Shown here: piece by piece, positions 1 to 6,208 of the stretch
How the letters are laid out: each line of letters starts with the position of its first letter
Numbering within the stretch: the stretch's first letter is position 1
Assembly: GCA_016199015.1 (NCBI GenBank)
Contig: JACQHN010000221.1
Coordinates: forward strand, 1 to 6,208
Reading direction: 5' to 3'
DNA from: Nitrospira defluvii
Lineage (GTDB): Bacteria > Nitrospirota > Nitrospiria > Nitrospirales > Nitrospiraceae
DNA: 6,208 nt
Translations under genes and position numbers: made by a program
Notes under the pieces: model-generated
Seen by the model: the letters and a program-made list of their open reading frames with translations, nothing else
What the model was told of the DNA's origin: nothing
Database searches by the model: none

Positions 1-1812
1 AGCCGGTCCACATCGCCGTCGGACCAAGCCCGTCATCGTGCCACCCTCTATATCGAGGATCTCACGGACCTGCTTCACGAAACCGTGGCGCCCCACTTAT
101 TGTTGAATCGCTATGCCGAGCAGATCACGCAATCCACCTCGTCGTTCGACCACATTGAGCAGGCCCTGGCTCAACCATTGAGCCTCACCGACGACCTGTT
201 ACTCGACGCGCTCTGGCCGCATATCGACCGCACCACCCCGGACATCGTCGGCCTGACCGTCCCTTTTCCCGGCAATCTCTTCGGCGCCCTGCGAATTGCC
301 CAAGCCCTCAAAATGCGGCGGCCGGATATTCGCGTGGTCCTGGGCGGCGGCTATGTGAATACGGAACTGAGACGGCTGGAAGACCCACGGCTGTTCCGGT
401 ATGTCGACTATGTCACGCTCGACGACGGCGAACGACCCCTCCTCTGTCTCCTCGATCACCTGGCGGGCGGACGCCCGGAAGGCTTGCTTCGCCGGACGTT
501 TCTTTGCACAAAGGGCAAGGTCGTATTTCGGGACGGCAGCACCGAACCGGACTTGTCGATGCAGGAACTGGGTACGCCAACCTATGCAGGTCTACCATTG
601 AACAGGTACCTCTCTATCCTCGACAGTCTGAACCCCATGCATCGGCTCTGGTCGGAAGGCCATTGGAATAAGCTGACCGTCGCGCACGGCTGTTACTGGA
701 AACAGTGCACCTTCTGCGATGTGGGGCTGAACTATATTGCGCGCTATGAACCGACTCCGACTGACGTGCTAATGGAACGGATCGAAGCCCTCATTCGAGA
801 GACAGGGCAACGGGGCTTTCACTTCGTCGACGAAGCCGCCCCGCCGGCTGCGCTGAAGGCCATGGCCCTTCGACTGCTCGAAACACGATTGACCATATCC
901 TGGTGGGGTAACATTCGGTTTGAGGAAGCCTTCTCACCGGACCTGGCCCGGCTGCTGGCCGCATCCGGCTGCATTGCCCTCACCGCCGGACTCGAAGCGG
1001 CATCGGACCGCCTGCTCGAACGGATGAAGAAGGGCATTACCGTAGACCAGACGGCGAGGGTTGCAGCCGCCTTTCGCCAAGCCGGCATTCTGCTCCACGC
1101 CTATCTGATGTATGGCTGTCCCGGCGAGACCATCGCTGACACGGTGGATTCCCTGGAACGCGTCCGACAACTCTTTGCGAACGACCTGCTGCAGTCTGCG
1201 TTCTGGCACAAGTTCACGGCCACGGCCCATAGTCCTATCGGACTGAACCCGGCATCGGAAGGTCTCACCATCCTCGGACCAACCTTCGAAGGCTTTGCCG
1301 AAAACGATCTCCGTCATGCCGACCCCAGAGCCACCTGCCCGGCTTGGTTGGGCGAAGGATTACGTGCCGCGCTACTCAACTATATCGAACAGGCCGGACT
1401 CGACCTGCCGGTACAACGGTGGTTCTCCCAGGCGGTCAAAGCGCCACGGGTGGCACGCACCTGGGCAAAAACGGCGATCGCCGTTCACCCATCCACACCG
1501 CTCACCGCTGAACGACGCTGCGTCTGGATCGGCAGCGCTCCTGTGGTGACCCCACTCGGCGCGACGAGAAGCAGAATCATTCTGCCGACTCGAGGGGAGG
1601 ATTTCTCACTCACTCTTTCATCGCGTCACGCCACGTGGCTGATTTCGCTGCTTCATGAGTCAACGCCGTCATCGCACCGGACAGCCCACGCATACCCACG
1701 CTTCGCGGAAGCACGCGAACACTTTCCTGTCTCCGGCACACGAGGCTTCGATCGATTCAGTCGTACCCGCGCCTGGCACACGATTCGTCACGCAGGTCTG
1801 CTGCTGGTCTGA
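1..1812 (+). CDS. Cobalamin-binding (B12-type) radical SAM protein, 5' end outside window
   Basis: The frame is open from base 1 to a TGA at 1810-1812 (603 visible residues). A GTG at 85 could be read as a start, but in-frame codons before it read as normal protein (ATLYIEDLTDLLHETVAPH) and there is no ribosome binding site, so the gene most likely starts beyond the left edge. The second half of a B12-binding Rossmann domain is visible at about 232-470 (DIVGLTVPFPGN, VVLGGGYVNTE, YVTLDDGERP). The radical SAM core follows, with 4Fe-4S cysteines in GCYWKQCTFC (codons 691-693, 706-708, 715-717), a CX4CX2C spacing. Further core motifs are GLEAASDRLLERMKKG and YGCPGET. The C-terminal extension ends in GLLLV, which I recall as the usual end of this COG1032-type group. 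The substrate is unknown; such proteins carry out SAM radical chemistry, often methylations or rearrangements. The family is secure, the reaction is not. Confidence 0.9.
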   Translation, partial: SRSTSPSDQARHRATLYIEDLTDLLHETVAPHLLLNRYAEQITQSTSSFDHIEQALAQPLSLTDDLLLDALWPHIDRTTPDIVGLTVPFPGNLFGALRIAQALKMRRPDIRVVLGGGYVNTELRRLEDPRLFRYVDYVTLDDGERPLLCLLDHLAGGRPEGLLRRTFLCTKGKVVFRDGSTEPDLSMQELGTPTYAGLPLNRYLSILDSLNPMHRLWSEGHWNKLTVAHGCYWKQCTFCDVGLNYIARYEPTPTDVLMERIEALIRETGQRGFHFVDEAAPPAALKAMALRLLETRLTISWWGNIRFEEAFSPDLARLLAASGCIALTAGLEAASDRLLERMKKGITVDQTARVAAAFRQAGILLHAYLMYGCPGETIADTVDSLERVRQLFANDLLQSAFWHKFTATAHSPIGLNPASEGLTILGPTFEGFAENDLRHADPRATCPAWLGEGLRAALLNYIEQAGLDLPVQRWFSQAVKAPRVARTWAKTAIAVHPSTPLTAERRCVWIGSAPVVTPLGATRSRIILPTRGEDFSLTLSSRHATWLISLLHESTPSSHRTAHAYPRFAEAREHFPVSGTRGFDRFSRTRAWHTIRHAGLLLV

Positions 1813-1824
1813 CGCGGCTTCTGC

Positions 1825-2449
1825 TCAGGTCGTCAGGTGATCGGAGACCATCAATCCCTCATCAACGATCCGGCCAAAGGGGACAAAAACTTCAGCCCCG
1901 CAGTCTTTTGAAACCCATCTTGCAGTCAAGTTTTCGGAACGTCCGGGCGTTGATCTTTCCAAACTGCCCACAGCCACGGTTCCTGACTCCTCGAAACGTA
2001 TGTTGCCGCTCCTCGTTGAGATGGAAAAACAGGTGGTCGCAGAAGCCCAGGGCGTCATCAATATTCCCGGCATCGGCTTCAAAGGCTTCATTCCCGCGGC
2101 CTTCGCAACCTCGGCTGCCAACCGCTTTCGCAGCCACACCGGTGTGTATCTCCGCCAAACCATGGCACCGGCGAGCCCCCCCCCCCGCAACCAACCCGAT
2201 GAGTACGAGATCAACGTGTTGAAGAAATTCGCCGAACAGGGCGCGGGATCAGGCAGTCAGGCCCCGGTGAGCAGTCTCAGCGAGGATAAGAAAACCGTGC
2301 GTGTCATGCGTCCCCTCTACTACAGCAAAGCGTGTTTGGCCTGTCATGGAGAGCCAAAAGGCGAGAAAGACATCTCTGGATTCCCGCGTGAGGGCGCCAA
2401 AGAAGGTGATCTCGGCGGCGCGATCAGTGTGAAAATGGACGTGCCCTAG
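1825..2449 (+). pseudogene. Broken Tll0287-like (DUF3365) monoheme c-type protein gene
   Basis: Family-like sequence begins about 13 bases after the radical SAM stop. Codons 1828-1908 read GRQVIGDHQSLINDPAKGDK then NFSPAVF and hit TGA at 1909-1911. The next frame continues the same domain from 1910 (ETHLAVKFSERPGVDL) to a TAG at 2447-2449. Removing one T from TTTT at 1906-1909 joins the halves exactly (VF-ETHLAVKF), so this is a +1 insertion. Later landmarks are INIPGIGFKGFIPAAFAT, PRNQPDEYEINVL, and the heme motif CLACH at 2333-2347, ending in GGAISVKMDVP. Intact relatives are exported to the periplasm, bind one covalent heme and are thought to act in redox or gas sensing. Here no signal peptide or start codon with a ribosome binding site is present; the ATG at 2000 has none and would drop the N-terminal third. 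I infer a 5'-truncated, frameshifted pseudogene. A sequencing error could explain the T insertion but not the missing signal peptide unless there is a second error. Confidence 0.75.
2176..2186 (+). repeat. 11-C homopolymer tract
   Basis: Eleven consecutive C bases lie inside the Tll0287-like pseudogene, encoding the Ser-Pro-Pro-Pro-Arg stretch just before RNQPDEYE. Frames on both sides agree at the present length, so this tract is not itself the break. Tracts this long are prone to slippage in replication and to base-calling error. Confidence 0.9.
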
Positions 2450-2476
2450 CAAGAAACTCGGCCTGCCGGCGCGCGG

Positions 2477-2492
2477 CTCGATGCGCATCGAG
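2477..2492. repeat. Perfect 16-bp palindrome in the intergenic gap
   Basis: CTCGATGCGCATCGAG equals its own reverse complement. As RNA it can fold into a 6-bp stem with a GCGC loop, extendable by a G-U and a G-C pair (2475-2494). It lies 27 bases after the stop of the heme-protein pseudogene and has no T-run, so it is not a typical terminator. It could be a protein-binding site, a remnant structure or chance. Confidence 0.6.
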
Positions 2493-2570
2493 TCCTGCAC
2501 TCAACCCATGGTGCTGCCGGGACGCAGGAATTGGCACTGGAGCAAGTCGTTATTCGTGCGGATGCAACAA

Positions 2571-2605
2571 GGGGAGCCGGCCAAAAGGCCGGCTCCCCGT
2601 TTTTT
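2571..2605 (+). terminator. Strong rho-independent terminator between convergent genes
   Basis: A perfect 12-bp GC-rich stem (GGGGAGCCGGCC at 2571-2582 and GGCCGGCTCCCC at 2587-2598) encloses an AAAA loop and is followed by G and six T on the + strand. It would end transcription arriving from the left. On the - strand the same hairpin lies 26 bases after the peroxiredoxin stop. There it is preceded by an A-run and followed by TTGTTGC, a weaker tail, so it may serve both directions. Confidence 0.92.
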
Positions 2606-2624
2606 ACCCCACGTGCGAAGCGCG

Positions 2625-3260
2625 CTATTTGTTGGGTTGGGGAGTGAATCGTAGATACGGCTTCACGGCTTTGAAGCCTTTAGGAAACAGAGTTTTGGCT
2701 TCAGCGTCATTGACCGCCGGAGTGATGATGCAATCCTGCCCGTCCTTCCAATTCACCGGCGTCGCCACTTTATATTTCGCGGTCAGTTGCAAGGAATCCA
2801 CCACCCGCAGCAATTCGTCGAAGTTCCTGCCACAGGAAGCCGGATAGGTCAGCATCAACTTGATTTTCTTGTCCGGCCCGATCACAAATACCGACCGCAC
2901 CGTCATGTTATCCAGAGCATTCGGGTGAATCATGTCGTAGAGCATGGCCACTTTTTTCTCGGGATCTGCAATGAGGGGGTAACTCACCGTGCAGTTCTGG
3001 GTTTCATTGATATCTTTCGTCCAGCCGCGATGCGAATCCAGCGGATCCACGCTGATGGCCAGAATCTTCACCCCACGTTTATCGAACTCCCCTTTGATTT
3101 TCGCCATGTAGCCCAACTCCGTCGTGCAAACCGGTGTAAAATCCTTAGGGTGTGAAAATAAAATACCCCACCCGCTTCCCAACCACTCGTGAAAATTGAC
3201 CGTCCCTTCTGTCGTCTCCGCCGTAAAGTTCGGGGCGTCGTCGCCAAGTCGTAGTCCCAT
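2625..3260 (-). CDS. 1-Cys peroxiredoxin, PRDX6 type
   Basis: This complete 211-residue protein reduces hydrogen peroxide and organic or phospholipid hydroperoxides through one peroxidatic cysteine. The AhpC/TSA thioredoxin-fold domain covers roughly residues 1-160. The active site is HPKDFTPVCTTELG with Cys45 and Thr42, and the catalytic Arg is probably Arg122 in TVRSVFVIGPDKK. The PRDX6-type C-terminal dimerisation domain follows (GRNFDELLRVVDSLQLT, ATPVNWKDGQD, LFPKGF, YLRFTPQP), matching human PRDX6 closely in remembered motifs. No signal peptide is seen, so it is probably cytoplasmic. The start is the ATG at 3258-3260, preceded four bases upstream by AAGGAGGG. A longer open frame to 3488 adds only non-homologous sequence. 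The mammalian phospholipase motif GDSWG is replaced by GSGWG, so lipase activity is not expected. Extra cysteines are Cys90, Cys143 and Cys177; Cys143 sits in YPASCGRNF, where human PRDX6 has Thr. It is divergent from the pentapeptide gene and apparently monocistronic. Confidence 0.95.
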   Translation of the reverse strand: MGLRLGDDAPNFTAETTEGTVNFHEWLGSGWGILFSHPKDFTPVCTTELGYMAKIKGEFDKRGVKILAISVDPLDSHRGWTKDINETQNCTVSYPLIADPEKKVAMLYDMIHPNALDNMTVRSVFVIGPDKKIKLMLTYPASCGRNFDELLRVVDSLQLTAKYKVATPVNWKDGQDCIITPAVNDAEAKTLFPKGFKAVKPYLRFTPQPNK

Positions 3261-3264
3261 GATT

Positions 3265-3272
3265 CCCTCCTT
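3265..3272 (-). promoter_or_regulatory. Ribosome binding site of the peroxiredoxin gene
   Basis: The - strand reads AAGGAGGG four bases before the ATG, a near-consensus Shine-Dalgarno. It fixes the start at MGLRLGDDAPNF, where homology to the family also begins. Confidence 0.88.
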
Positions 3273-3465
3273 CGCCATTCGGCCGGATGTGGTGATACGC
3301 AATATGCGATAAGGATGAATGAGCCCTTCAGAGTACCGTTTCTCAGGAGCCTGGTGCAAGCGGAAGATGCCCACCCTAAGGCAACTGCCGCGATGCAGGC
3401 GCCGACGTCCGGTCCGATCACACTCAAGTTTTCGCTCATGCGCCCGATAAAGAACCCAGACACCC

Positions 3466-3471
3466 GAGGAG
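3466..3471 (+). promoter_or_regulatory. Ribosome binding site of the pentapeptide-repeat gene
   Basis: GAGGAG lies five bases before the ATG at 3477. It supports that start over the earlier in-frame ATG at 3315, whose extra 54 residues do not resemble the family. Confidence 0.75.
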
Positions 3472-3476
3472 CCCCT

Positions 3477-3845
3477 ATGGACAACCAAAAACCTACCGCC
3501 ACCGGACTACGGATCTCCAACGATCCCATGTATCGTTTGCTCCGCGAAGGCTGCATTAAGGAATTCAATGTGAAGCGGGCTGGAGGGGAACAGGTCGACC
3601 TCACGCGATGCGATTTACGAGGACTCGATCTGCGCGGTCTCGAAGCAGATGGATTGGATTTGAGCGAATCCTATTTTCGGCAGGCCGATCTTCGAGGGGT
3701 CGATTTCCGACAGGCCCGGCTCGAAGGAGCGAGTATCAATGCAGCCAAGATCTCTGGGGCGTACTTCCCCGTCGAGTTGAGTGCGAGCGAGATTGAACTC
3801 TCGCTCCTGCACGGCACGCGGATGCGGTACCAGCCCAAAGCTTAG
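3477..3845 (+). CDS. Small pentapeptide-repeat protein
   Basis: This complete 122-residue protein has no signal peptide or membrane segment. Residues 1-39 are a non-repeat leader (NDPMYRLLREGCIKEFN) of a kind I recall heading similar small proteobacterial and Nitrospira proteins. Residues 40-94 form eleven consecutive pentapeptides (VDLTR, CDLRG, LDLRG, LEADG, LDLSE, SYFRQ, ADLRG, VDFRQ, ARLEG, ASINA, AKISG), followed by a partial twelfth, AYFP. The centre residue is mostly Leu, Phe or Ile, as expected for a right-handed quadrilateral beta-helix of nearly three turns. A cap follows (ELSASEIELSLLHGTRMRY). The helix is shorter than in Qnr or MfpA, the DNA-mimic gyrase protectors, so that role is not supported. 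The function is unknown, perhaps a binding scaffold. Its stop codon is 17 bp from that of the convergent DUF748 gene. Confidence 0.88.
   Translation: MDNQKPTATGLRISNDPMYRLLREGCIKEFNVKRAGGEQVDLTRCDLRGLDLRGLEADGLDLSESYFRQADLRGVDFRQARLEGASINAAKISGAYFPVELSASEIELSLLHGTRMRYQPKA
3785..3806. repeat. Inverted repeat inside the pentapeptide gene
   Basis: GAGCGAGA and TCTCGCTC are perfect 8-bp arms around a 6-base loop (TTGAAC), within the codons for SEIELSL near the 3' end of the gene. There is no T-run after it. It could slow ribosomes or protect the 3' end of the mRNA, or be a coincidence of Ser/Glu/Leu codons. Confidence 0.5.
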
Positions 3846-3859
3846 CCCGCTCATCGGGC
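3845..3859. terminator. Possible weak shared hairpin between convergent stops
   Basis: GCCCG-CTCAT-CGGGC is a 5-bp stem with a 5-base loop that fills nearly the whole gap between the pentapeptide and DUF748 stop codons. Neither strand has a T-run after it, so it is a poor intrinsic terminator. It is listed because it is the only candidate in the gap. Confidence 0.3.
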
Positions 3860-3862
3860 CGT

Positions 3863-6208
3863 TCAATTCCCCGTCAAATTCAACCGGGCTCGGACCTTCT
3901 CTCCTTCTGAGCTGGTCAATTCCGCCTCGACGAGAAACACGCGCTCCTCCGGCAACCGGCCTGGCGCGATCAGTTGCTCACGAATCGCTTTCGCACGATC
4001 CTGCGCCAGCGATCGCAATTCCGATTCCTCGACGGTCATCGCAGGAATCAGTTGCTGTCGCAGTTCGTCGACCGTCAGCACCCGTTCGACGCTTTTTCCT
4101 CCCGGCGCCTCTTCTCGCTTCGTCGGTTGCTTCCCCAATTTCTCAGCATAGAGATCGCTTAAGAATTCGAATTCTCGTGCTTGGGATACGACCGCTTGCA
4201 GATTTTTCGTTCCGCCTTTCGTAAAACGATGCTGCACCTCTGCGTTCATTTTCTGCAGGGCCAGGGCATCCCGGTCGCGCTTGAGATCGGCTGCGCCGAT
4301 GACTTCGACTCGCAAGGCCGGCCGCTCTTGGAGCGCTTTGGCGATCGACTCGAGTTTTTGCTGTCCGGCACTCTCCAGTGCTCCTGTGCCGACCTGGAAT
4401 TCGATAAACTGCAGATCTTCTCCGCCGCCCCCGACCAGCCCGCCAAGCGCCGCGAACGGAGACGTCGCCACCTTGGTGATCACGTTGACCAACGCATTGA
4501 GCACGACCCGTCCGTATCTGAAATCCGGCTCGTTCAAATCCCCTCGCACCGGCATATCGATATCGATCAAGCCACGCCGGTCTTTCAGCAACGCCACCGC
4601 GAGACGCACCGGCAGACCCGTGGCGTCCGGGCTATCAGTTTTCTCGCCGAACGTCAGCTGATCGATCAGCACCTTGTTCTCCCCGACCAGTTGCTTTTTG
4701 GACACCTGATACGTGAGATCGAGTGAGAGCTTGCCCTTGGCGATGGGGAACCCGACATACTTTCCCGCATAGGGGGAGACAGCCGTGAGATCCACGCCTT
4801 GGAAGGTGAACTTGAGATTCGTAAAGGTGTCCTCGCTGAGTGGATTGATCTGTCCTTGGATCTTGAGGGGCGCGACGTTGTCTACCTTCCCGGCCAATGA
4901 CACCTCTGCCTTGGCCAGCTGCTTGGAAGACAAGCCCTTAATGCTACCGCTGAAATCGTGAATGCCGGTGGTCACCGTCGGTTCAATCGACTCATCCACA
5001 AACGTCGCAGACAACTTTGACAACGTCACCAGATCGATGGCGATCGGCGTGAGCGTGGCCTCTTTCTTGGAAGCCGCTTCCCCGGCCGGCTTCGGCGCAG
5101 GTAGTTGGACCGCACTCTGATCAGGCGCGCGTAAGGCGCGGGCGATGTTGGTTGAGCCGTCCTTCGTAGTCACGAACCGAATCGCCGGATCGCGCAGAGC
5201 AATCTCTCCGATCTTGATCTTAGTCGGCGCCAACTCCAGTGCCATCTTGTTTAGGCCCAGCGCTGTCCAGCCGAGAAACTCTTGTTGTGACGCACGATCG
5301 GCCAGATGCAGATTTTTCACCCCAACCTGCCCTGTGTAGCGCAGCATCGATTCTGATTCGTGTCGGCTCCGATAGTGCACGTCGCCGACCAACTCGAGTT
5401 CACCATTTTTCACATCGAGCTGCATTGCACGATCGAGATATGGCTGAAACGGGCGAAGGCCGATGTGTGCCAAGGCTAATGTAAGATCGGCCTGTAGAGG
5501 ATCGATCTGCAGGGTGCCCTTGCTCTCAATTGTGCCTTGCGTATTCAGACGAAGACTGGCGGCGATCGGCAGCGGGCCTTTGAGCGGGACATGAATATCA
5601 CCGACGGTCACATCCAAGTCGTCGATCGTCAAGAGCGCAGGTGTCTTCAAGCTTCGATCTTCGAAGGAAATATGTGTTCTCAATGTTTCAACTGTATGCA
5701 CATCCACCACCCAGGGCCGCACAGGCTCCGGAGTTGGTCGTTCAGGCGTCTCGTCCTTCGCTACCGGAGCGAACAGGGGTTTGAAATTTATCACCCCGTC
5801 CTGAGCCAACCAGGTTCGAATGTCCGCGCCGGTCATACGAATCGTCTGCACGCCCAGCTCTTGCTTGGGAAGATCCAGCCGAATGGCGTCCAGCACCAAC
5901 GACGGGACCGTCATGACCGGATCTCGGTCCCCGGCCGCAGCCAATCGAAAATCCGACAGCACAATCTTTCCATCGGACAGTTGCAGGTTGATCGGCGCCA
6001 CCGCCATGTCGAAGTGATACCGTGCATCGACCATGACCGCCCCGCTCAGGATATCGAAACGAAAACGATCGCGGAGACTTGGCCAAAAGGTATTCAGCTT
6101 GACATTGGAGAGGGAGATTCGTCCGCTGGATTCCAATGGGGCCAGGTGAATGTTCCCTTCCCAGGTTAGGATCTCACCCTCGCCAAATTCAGCCGTGAAG
6201 GCATAGGC
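3863..6208 (-). CDS. DUF748 / AsmA-like envelope protein, 5' end outside window
   Basis: The - strand frame is open from the right edge to TGA at 3863-3865, giving 781 visible residues. A TTG at 6136 could be read as a start, but the 24 codons before it continue the family sequence (FGEGEILTWEGNIHLAPL), so the N-terminus with its expected membrane anchor lies outside. The body is a long series of beta-rich AsmA/DUF748 segments, for example LSDGKIVLSDF and YTGQVGVKNLHLADR. A low-complexity Ala/Pro/Lys linker lies near 5060-5130. Diagnostic later motifs are YAGKYVGFPIAKGKLSLDL and IDIDMPVRGDLNEPDFRYG (about 4510-4569), then a glycine-rich GGLVGGGGEDL. An OmpA-like segment follows at about 4240-4420 (IEFQVGTGALESAGQQKLES, VEVIGAAD). 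Family members are inner-membrane-anchored periplasmic proteins; AsmA-like relatives are linked to lipid transport and outer-membrane integrity. The exact role here is inferred, not shown. Confidence 0.9.
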   Translation of the reverse strand, partial: AYAFTAEFGEGEILTWEGNIHLAPLESSGRISLSNVKLNTFWPSLRDRFRFDILSGAVMVDARYHFDMAVAPINLQLSDGKIVLSDFRLAAAGDRDPVMTVPSLVLDAIRLDLPKQELGVQTIRMTGADIRTWLAQDGVINFKPLFAPVAKDETPERPTPEPVRPWVVDVHTVETLRTHISFEDRSLKTPALLTIDDLDVTVGDIHVPLKGPLPIAASLRLNTQGTIESKGTLQIDPLQADLTLALAHIGLRPFQPYLDRAMQLDVKNGELELVGDVHYRSRHESESMLRYTGQVGVKNLHLADRASQQEFLGWTALGLNKMALELAPTKIKIGEIALRDPAIRFVTTKDGSTNIARALRAPDQSAVQLPAPKPAGEAASKKEATLTPIAIDLVTLSKLSATFVDESIEPTVTTGIHDFSGSIKGLSSKQLAKAEVSLAGKVDNVAPLKIQGQINPLSEDTFTNLKFTFQGVDLTAVSPYAGKYVGFPIAKGKLSLDLTYQVSKKQLVGENKVLIDQLTFGEKTDSPDATGLPVRLAVALLKDRRGLIDIDMPVRGDLNEPDFRYGRVVLNALVNVITKVATSPFAALGGLVGGGGEDLQFIEFQVGTGALESAGQQKLESIAKALQERPALRVEVIGAADLKRDRDALALQKMNAEVQHRFTKGGTKNLQAVVSQAREFEFLSDLYAEKLGKQPTKREEAPGGKSVERVLTVDELRQQLIPAMTVEESELRSLAQDRAKAIREQLIAPGRLPEERVFLVEAELTSSEGEKVRARLNLTGN

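Larger units (their letters stand above)
3261..3476. promoter_or_regulatory. Divergent intergenic region between peroxiredoxin and pentapeptide genes
   Basis: These 216 bases should hold both promoters, since the flanking genes point away from each other. Open frames cross it on both strands, but their translations look nothing like the flanking families. I see no convincing -35/-10 pair. The only candidates are AT-richer patches around 3292-3315 (with a short dyad CGCA-ATA-TGCG at 3298-3308) and CGATAAAG near 3445. No clear OxyR or PerR site is recognisable. Confidence 0.45.

Noticed and set aside
1906..1912. Programmed +1 frameshift of the prfB type
   Set aside because: There is no close Shine-Dalgarno stimulator and the gene also lacks a start and signal peptide, so decay or error is simpler.
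1825..2214. 129-codon open frame on the - strand
   Set aside because: It is antisense to the Tll0287-like sequence, whose motifs are clear on the + strand; its own translation resembles nothing.
3298..3308. Short dyad CGCA-ATA-TGCG as an operator
   Set aside because: Four-base arms are too short to separate from chance, and it matches no oxidative-stress regulator site I know.
3315..3476. Upstream extension of the pentapeptide gene from an ATG at 3315
   Set aside because: The extra residues are unlike the family and the ATG at 3477 has a well-placed GAGGAG.
3068..3604. 178-codon open frame on the - strand with a somewhat hydrophobic middle
   Set aside because: It overlaps the peroxiredoxin and pentapeptide genes in other frames, and its middle only covers the intergenic gap. 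No ribosome binding site or family signal was seen.
4162..4175. 14-bp palindrome AGAATTCGAATTCT
   Set aside because: It lies within the DUF748 gene and is explained by the codons for REFEFL, so it is probably chance.
5537..6169. 210-codon open frame on the + strand
   Set aside because: It lies opposite the DUF748 gene, has no family-like motifs, and its length is explained by the codon bias of the - strand gene.

Overview
The window looks like ordinary chromosomal DNA from a moderately GC-rich, environmental Gram-negative bacterium. The gene set is a B12-type radical SAM protein, a monoheme Tll0287-like (DUF3365) protein, a PRDX6-type peroxiredoxin, a small pentapeptide protein and a DUF748/AsmA-like protein. 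It fits Nitrospirota (Nitrospira-like) best. That placement comes from family recollection, not from a search. No mobile element, CRISPR array, RNA gene or obvious foreign island was seen.

Layout from left to right. (1) Bases 1-1812, + strand: the 3' part of a cobalamin-binding radical SAM gene that enters from beyond the left edge. (2) About 1825-2449, + strand: a decayed gene for a periplasmic c-type heme protein of the Tll0287-like family. It has no start codon or signal peptide, and one extra T in a T-run at 1906-1909 splits the reading frame; the rest, including CLACH, is well preserved. (3) 2450-2624: a gap holding a perfect 16-bp palindrome and a strong rho-independent terminator between convergent genes. 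(4) 2625-3260, - strand: a complete 1-Cys peroxiredoxin. (5) 3261-3476: a divergent intergenic region with a ribosome binding site at each end. (6) 3477-3845, + strand: a complete 122-residue pentapeptide-repeat protein. (7) 3863-6208, - strand: the C-terminal 781 residues of a large DUF748 envelope protein that runs off the right edge.

The genes do not form an obvious pathway. The peroxiredoxin and pentapeptide genes are divergent neighbours. The pentapeptide and DUF748 genes converge with only 17 bp between their stop codons. The heme protein and the peroxiredoxin could both relate to redox sensing or defence, but nothing in the sequence links them. I see no convincing new multi-gene system. 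The points most worth a second look are the broken heme-protein gene (true pseudogene or base-calling error), the 11-C tract inside it, the 16-bp palindrome after it, and an extra cysteine in the peroxiredoxin.
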